From contig JARUKX010000041.1 of assembly GCA_029688825.1 (NCBI GenBank), positions 1 to 34,152 of the forward strand: a DNA stretch of 34,152 nucleotides. Direction: 5' to 3'. The translations under genes were made by a program, and so were the position numbers. The notes under the pieces are model-generated. The model was not told the DNA's origin. It saw only the letters and a program-made list of their open reading frames with translations, and did no database searches. Shown piece after piece: positions 30,258-34,152 of this stretch (its first letter is position 1; each line of letters starts with the position of its first letter). This DNA comes from Haloarculaceae archaeon H-GB1-1 (lineage in GTDB: Archaea > Halobacteriota > Halobacteria > Halobacteriales > Haloarculaceae).

Positions 30258-31046
30258 TCAGCAGACGTTGCCGGTCACGTAGACTTCGCCGGACGACGTG
30301 ACGTTCACGCCGACGCCGAGACGATCGGCGTTCGGGTACGTGAGCCGGTCGCGGTACGTCGAGCGCTGGAACCAGAAGTTGGCGATGGCGTGGGCCACCT
30401 GACTCTCGTTGCCGTTGAATCTGGACTCGCCGTCCTCGACGTACGTTCGACCCGCAATCGTTTTGCCGATGACCTCCAGGCGGTCACGTCTGGCGTCGAT
30501 GACCGCGCTCTTGCCGTCGAGCTTCCACTGGCACGTGTCGTAGAGGCCGAACAAGCGATACCTGTCCGCACTCGTTTGGCCGTCTATCGTGTGGACGACC
30601 GTCCCAGTCCGTGACATGTTCGCGCTGTGTGACGACGCCATGGGCTTGATTCGCTCGACGACGTTCCCCTCCCCGCTGAGGTTGCTGAGGCCGCGGTTGC
30701 GGCGCTTCTCGTTGACGTACTCCACGACGTACGCTTCGATGAGTTCCTCGTCGAAGGAGGTGGCCGGTACCGTCGTGAGCGTGTGTGTCCTCGTCGTCAC
30801 GTTCTCCGGCGTGGCCGTCGCCGTCGGTGTCGGCGAACTTCCGTTCGTCGTCGTGGCGTCACCGCCGTTCCCACCGTCACCGCCGTTCCCGCCGTTTCCG
30901 CCGTTGCCCCCGCCGCCACTGCTACCCTGTGCGGTCGTCTGTGCACCGGCATCTCCGCCGACGAGCTGCATCCCCAGGAGTGCAGAGACGCCGACCATGA
31001 GGACCAGGACGAAGAGTGCGATTCCGATAGCCGCTTTGTTCACCAT
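30258..31046 (-). CDS. Membrane-anchored CAP-domain protein
   Basis: A 262-residue protein. An N-terminal helix MVNKAAIGIALFVLVLMVGV serves as anchor. A low-complexity Gly/Asn region (repeated GGN; nucleotides about 30850-30945) and a Thr/Pro stalk follow. The rest (about 105-262) is an SCP/PR-1-like CAP domain: VVEYVNEKRRNRGLSNL, then a His-containing MASSHSANM and a closing VTSSGEVYVTGNVC. CAP domains are secreted and bind lipids or act as proteases or effectors; the archaeal role is unknown. The ATG at 31046 was chosen over 31172 because the longer N-terminus overlaps the srp19 promoter and has no signal features. Confidence 0.85.
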   Translation of the reverse strand: MVNKAAIGIALFVLVLMVGVSALLGMQLVGGDAGAQTTAQGSSGGGGNGGNGGNGGDGGNGGDATTTNGSSPTPTATATPENVTTRTHTLTTVPATSFDEELIEAYVVEYVNEKRRNRGLSNLSGEGNVVERIKPMASSHSANMSRTGTVVHTIDGQTSADRYRLFGLYDTCQWKLDGKSAVIDARRDRLEVIGKTIAGRTYVEDGESRFNGNESQVAHAIANFWFQRSTYRDRLTYPNADRLGVGVNVTSSGEVYVTGNVC

Positions 31047-31145
31047 CGTTCTCGGTAGTAGTTGCGACTCACCCGGAAAGTATTTTTGGGCCGCATGAAA
31101 TCGAAAGGAAAGCGACATGACTGCGTTCTCGGCGAGCGGAAAGGC

Positions 31146-31153
31146 GTTTAAAC
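31146..31153 (+). promoter_or_regulatory. TATA box of srp19-gar1
   Basis: GTTTAAAC lies 22-29 bases before the ATG at 31175, consistent with a leaderless transcript. Confidence 0.45.
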
Positions 31154-31174
31154 CGGAGGCGTCTGCACACACGT

Positions 31175-31453
31175 ATGGTCGAGAACGTCATCTGGCCGGC
31201 GGCACTTGACGCCGAGTGCACGCGGAGTCAGGGCCGACGTGTGGCACACGAACTGGCCGTCTCCGAGCCGACGGTCGACGAGATAGCCAACGCAGTCCAG
31301 CAAGTGGGGTACGACGCCATCATCGAGCGCGACAAGACCTACCCCCGAGAGTACGAGCAACGCGGTCGCGTCCTGGTGAAAGACGCCGACGACGCGAGTA
31401 AAAGCGACCTCCTGGGCGCGGTCGCCGCCTACGTCAACGCCCTTCGCGAATGA
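31175..31453 (+). CDS. srp19: Signal recognition particle protein SRP19
   Basis: A 92-residue RNA-binding protein. [18 protein letters not shown] matches the first strand and basic loop of SRP19, and the [17 protein letters not shown] helix and [13 protein letters not shown] strand follow. SRP19 binds the tip of helices 6 and 8 of 7S RNA and assists Srp54 loading for co-translational membrane targeting. Overlap with gar1 by ATGA shows co-transcription of two RNA-protein genes. Confidence 0.93.
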   Translation: MVENVIWPAALDAECTRSQGRRVAHELAVSEPTVDEIANAVQQVGYDAIIERDKTYPREYEQRGRVLVKDADDASKSDLLGAVAAYVNALRE

Positions 31454-31677
31454 AGCGCGTTGGCGACGTGCGACGCGTGGCACAGGGGCTCGCCATCGCA
31501 CGCTGTCCCGACACCGACCACCCGGACATCGGAACGTCGGTACTCGACGAGAACCTCGACGACCGCGGGCGGGTGGTGGACGTGTTCGGGCCGGTCGGCC
31601 GTCCGTACGTGGCAATCTCTCCCGCAAACGACGTCCACCTGGCGTCGCTCGTCGGAACCACGTTGTACGCGCGCTAG
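31450..31677 (+). CDS. gar1: H/ACA RNP protein Gar1
   Basis: A 75-residue beta-barrel protein: [17 protein letters not shown], then [28 protein letters not shown], the central Gar1/Naf1 signature (G-R-V-x-D-V-F-G-P-V). Archaeal Gar1 is this minimal core without GAR tails. It binds Cbf5 and aids substrate loading and release in RNA-guided pseudouridylation. It overlaps srp19 by four bases and is followed 50 bases later by the presenilin-like gene. Confidence 0.92.
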   Translation: MKRVGDVRRVAQGLAIARCPDTDHPDIGTSVLDENLDDRGRVVDVFGPVGRPYVAISPANDVHLASLVGTTLYAR

Positions 31678-31727
31678 CGGCAGGTGAGGTCGTAACCCTG
31701 AAACGCGTGCCGGGGGAGCGGTAGTAC

Positions 31728-32771
31728 ATGGACCAGCGCACGCGCGCGTACGCCGCCGGAGCCGCGATTGCAGTCATCTTTCTGCTCGTCCAGTTGGGCG
31801 CGCTGGCGCTCGTCGAACCGTTCGACAACGCCGGGTTGCAAGCGGTCGAAGACCCGCAGAATCCGTCGAACAGCCTCGTCTACGTGGGGGCGATTCTGGT
31901 GGCGACCGGATTCATGCTGCTGGCGATCAAGTTCGACGTGCAGTGGGTGCTTCGGGCCGTCATCATCGCCTCGGGGTCGTTCCTCGCGCTGTACGTCTTC
32001 CGAACAGTCCTCCCACCGATCGTGACGCCAACGATTGCCGGCAGCCAGGTCCACGGGCTCGCCGTGGCGACGGCAGCCCTGTTCGCGCTCGCGCTGTTCG
32101 TCCATCCCGAGTGGTACGTCATCGACGCCACGGGGGTCGTGATGGGCGCGAGCGCGGCCGGGCTGTTCGGCATCAGCTTCGGACTCTTGCCCGCGATTGT
32201 ACTGTTGACGGTGCTAGCCGTCTACGACGCTATCAGCGTCTACGGGACCGAGCACATGCTCACACTCGCGTCGGGCGTCATGGAGTTGAAGGTGCCCGTC
32301 GTGCTGGTCGTTCCGCTCTCGCTCTCCTACTCCTTCCTGGACGCCTCCCTGCCCGACCCGACCGAGGACGATGACTCCGCCGAAGACCGAGAGTCGGACG
32401 CTACCGGGGAGGCGCTCGGGAACGACGGCGACGACGACATCGACGAGTCAGGGGCCGACGACGACCCACTCGACAGGGACGCCCTGTTCATCGGGCTCGG
32501 CGACGCCGTCATCCCGACGGTGCTGGTCGCCAGCGCGGCGTTCTTCGCTCCGGTCGGCGTCCCGGAGATAGCAGGTGTGGCCCTACCCGCCGTGACGGCG
32601 AGCATCGGAACGTTCGTCGGGTTGGCGTTGCTCATCAGGATGGTCCTGAAGGGCCGAGCCCACGCGGGACTGCCGCTTCTCAACGGTGGCACGATAGCCG
32701 GCTATCTCGTCGGCGCTCTTGCGAGCGGCCTCACCCTGGTCCAGGCGCTCGGGCTAACCCCGTACCTCTAA
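31728..32771 (+). CDS. Presenilin/signal-peptide-peptidase-like intramembrane aspartyl protease
   Basis: A 347-residue protein with nine predicted helices. Catalytic Asp residues are D167 in VYDAISVYG (the YD motif) and D259 in IGLGDAVIP (the GxGD motif). The third motif, normally PAL, reads GLPLLNGG here, a conservative variant. A charged, acidic loop of about 45 residues (206-250) separates helices 6 and 7, as in presenilins. It cuts membrane helices; the archaeal substrates are mostly unknown. It follows srp19-gar1 with a 50-base gap, probably in the same transcript, and its stop overlaps that of the next gene by three bases. Confidence 0.9.
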   Translation: MDQRTRAYAAGAAIAVIFLLVQLGALALVEPFDNAGLQAVEDPQNPSNSLVYVGAILVATGFMLLAIKFDVQWVLRAVIIASGSFLALYVFRTVLPPIVTPTIAGSQVHGLAVATAALFALALFVHPEWYVIDATGVVMGASAAGLFGISFGLLPAIVLLTVLAVYDAISVYGTEHMLTLASGVMELKVPVVLVVPLSLSYSFLDASLPDPTEDDDSAEDRESDATGEALGNDGDDDIDESGADDDPLDRDALFIGLGDAVIPTVLVASAAFFAPVGVPEIAGVALPAVTASIGTFVGLALLIRMVLKGRAHAGLPLLNGGTIAGYLVGALASGLTLVQALGLTPYL

Positions 32772-33775
32772 CGGCCAGTCAGCGCCTCGCTCGCCGGCGA
32801 AAAGTGTAGTTCTTCACCGAGCCCTTGCTCTCGCGCTCGCTCGTACAGGAGCTTCCCAGCGGCGACGGTCTCGATTCCGGTCCCACCACTGTCGAACATC
32901 GTTATCTCGTCGTCAGACCGACGCCCCGGGGCCTCGCCGGCGACGACCTCACCGAGTTCCGCGTGGATGTGGTCCTCGTCGACGACGCCCTCCTCCACGG
33001 CGTGGATGAACGACCCCGCATCGTTCATGACGCGGTCACGGAGGTCGGGGACGTACGTCGCCCGTTCGATGGTCGTCGTGTCGACCTCGCGCGCCGACGC
33101 ATCGTACTGGCCCATCGCAGTGACGTGTGCCCCGTCTGCGAGCAACTCCCCGTCGAAGACCGGTTCCCTGGCCGTCGTCGCCGTGATGACGACGTCCGAT
33201 CCTTCGACGGCGGCCGCGCTCGTCGCGACCGCACCGACGGTCGCGTCCAGTTCCTCGTTCATCTCCGCCGCGAAGCTCTCGCGGTTGTCCTTCGTCGGCG
33301 AGTAGACGTTCACGCGGTCGAGGTCTCGGACCGTGGAGACGGCCCGGAGCTGGCCGCGTGCTTGCGCACCGCTCCCGACGAGTCCGAGTGTCGTCGCGTC
33401 CTCCCGTGCGAGTGCGTCCACGCCGACGGCCCCAGCCGCACCGGTCTTGAACGGATTCATGCTCGCACCGTCGAGCATCGCGAGCAGTTCACCGGAGTCA
33501 GAATCGAACAGCGGGAGCACGAATTTGGCGTCACGGTTCGCGAACCCTGCGGCGTACATGTAGCCACCCATGACCCCCGATTCCGGCAGAATCGCGGTGT
33601 AGCCGGTCAGCATGCCCCAGGGGTCGTCGTTGGTGAGTTTCGTCCGCGGATTCGCGGGCGCGCCGGTACCACGTTGTCGATAGCCCTCGCGGACGGCATC
33701 GACGTACTCGGCAGGCGTCGCTAGTCCAGCGAGCTCGTCGCTTCGGAGAAACAGCGTCGTGTCATCGTCGCTCAT
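32768..33775 (-). CDS. Ornithine cyclodeaminase/alanine dehydrogenase-family enzyme
   Basis: A 335-residue NAD(P)-dependent enzyme. The Rossmann motif is LGLVGSGAQARGQ (about 130-142). The substrate loop region around RTKLTNDD and GGYMYAAGFANRDAKF is typical. DSGGTGIETVAAG (about 296-308) is the conserved C-terminal loop of ornithine cyclodeaminase/mu-crystallin proteins. The family includes ornithine cyclodeaminases, archaeal alanine dehydrogenases and ketimine reductases, and the sequence alone does not decide between them. Most of the protein is acidic, as is normal for haloarchaea. It is likely monocistronic and converges with the presenilin-like gene. Confidence 0.88.
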   Translation of the reverse strand: MSDDDTTLFLRSDELAGLATPAEYVDAVREGYRQRGTGAPANPRTKLTNDDPWGMLTGYTAILPESGVMGGYMYAAGFANRDAKFVLPLFDSDSGELLAMLDGASMNPFKTGAAGAVGVDALAREDATTLGLVGSGAQARGQLRAVSTVRDLDRVNVYSPTKDNRESFAAEMNEELDATVGAVATSAAAVEGSDVVITATTAREPVFDGELLADGAHVTAMGQYDASAREVDTTTIERATYVPDLRDRVMNDAGSFIHAVEEGVVDEDHIHAELGEVVAGEAPGRRSDDEITMFDSGGTGIETVAAGKLLYERAREQGLGEELHFSPASEALTGR

Positions 33776-33817
33776 GGACGAGACTTCGGGTGGAGAGTCC
33801 TTAGAGGTAGGGGAGAA

Positions 33818-34045
33818 TCAGTCTGCGACCTGGATATCCGCCGAGGTCGCCGACTTGGTCGTTGCGGCCGAATCGTCGTCCGTCGGTGGGCTCACGAACA
33901 TCGCGTGCCCGATGAGAGCGACTGAGACGACCGAGGCGAGCGGAACAGCGGTCGTGAGCGAGAACCCGAAGCCTGCGAGAAGCACCGTGATACCTGCCAG
34001 TGCAATCGGGATCATACCAAGTACGTAGTCATAATATCCGGCCAT
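33818..34045 (-). CDS. Small two-helix membrane protein
   Basis: A 75-residue protein with two transmembrane segments (PIALAGITVLLAGFGFSL and AVPLASVVSVALIGHAMF) and a polar, acidic tail. I recognise no named family, but the tight layout resembles conserved haloarchaeal membrane microproteins. The start is ATG 34045 (MAGYYDYVLG). A TATA-like CTTATATGG at 34072-34080 lies about 27-35 bases upstream, and the next ATG (34054) would be too close. Confidence 0.65.
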   Translation of the reverse strand: MAGYYDYVLGMIPIALAGITVLLAGFGFSLTTAVPLASVVSVALIGHAMFVSPPTDDDSAATTKSATSADIQVAD

Positions 34046-34071
34046 ATCTATCATAAACTATGTGAGACAAC

Positions 34072-34080
34072 CATATAAGT
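34072..34080 (-). promoter_or_regulatory. TATA box of the small membrane protein gene
   Basis: On the minus strand CTTATATGG stands 27-35 bases before the ATG at 34045. The rest of the window end (34081-34152) shows no gene. Confidence 0.5.
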
Positions 34081-34152
34081 GTTTCCCATATCCATCGTGT
34101 TGGATAGGTAGTAGCTTAGCTGGCATTTATGGTATGGTTCATTGGTGAATTC

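Overview
The window comes from a halophilic archaeon (Halobacteria). The proteins are strongly acidic and most DNA is GC-rich. Many genes start at or within a few bases of the expected transcript start, with an archaeal TATA-like box about 25-30 bases upstream. It also carries haloarchaeal hallmark genes: a PGF-CTERM surface protein, a CtaA/CtaB fusion, SRP19, Gar1, a presenilin-like protease and a phiH1-repressor-like winged helix. No rRNA, intact tRNA or CRISPR array was found. All family assignments come from reading motifs; no database search was run.

Left part, about 1-7300: an integrated element, or its right end. It starts inside a helix-turn-helix protein cut by the window edge. Next come a very AT-rich two-gene cassette of unknown function (1034-2508), an orphan gene (2718-3197), an AbrB-type regulator, a small lipoprotein, an acidic orphan, a HicB/HicA toxin-antitoxin pair, a phiH1-repressor-like regulator, a hairpin-rich stretch (5761-5930) that may be an RNA or an IS relic, and a tyrosine recombinase (6036-7070). 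Behind the recombinase, a 13-bp direct repeat and tRNA-arm-like words (7111-7260) are candidates for the attachment site.

Middle part, about 7347-15050: a 50-residue zinc-finger protein, a MASE3-PAS histidine kinase, an orphan protein, a Tat-exported LVIVD-repeat protein broken by a one-base frameshift, several small haloarchaeal proteins (one with two tandem CxxC/HxxxH-type units), and a thiolase/DUF35 pair joined by an ATGA overlap.

15076-19395 encodes a giant S-layer-anchored protein with nine PKD repeats of two kinds. After it come an alpha/beta hydrolase, the mcmA2-meaB operon (B12-binding subunit of methylmalonyl-CoA mutase and its GTPase chaperone), a DUF420 membrane protein, a KaiC-like protein with a metal-binding N-terminus and no P-loop lysine, and an HtrA-like protein lacking the segment that carries the catalytic serine.

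Right part, 24769-34152: an ABC-2 export pair, a SelW-like Rdx protein, a polytopic membrane protein and ctaB lie on the minus strand, divergent from coxB (cytochrome oxidase subunit II). With DUF420 nearby, this looks like a heme-copper oxidase biogenesis neighbourhood. A MaoC hydratase, a CAP-domain protein, the srp19-gar1-presenilin-like run, an ornithine cyclodeaminase-family enzyme and a small membrane protein complete the window.

The most notable items are the protease-dead HtrA relative, the AT-rich orphan cassette with an inverted repeat around its promoter, the hairpin cluster before the integrase, the two-type PKD array and the KaiC-like metal-binding fusion.
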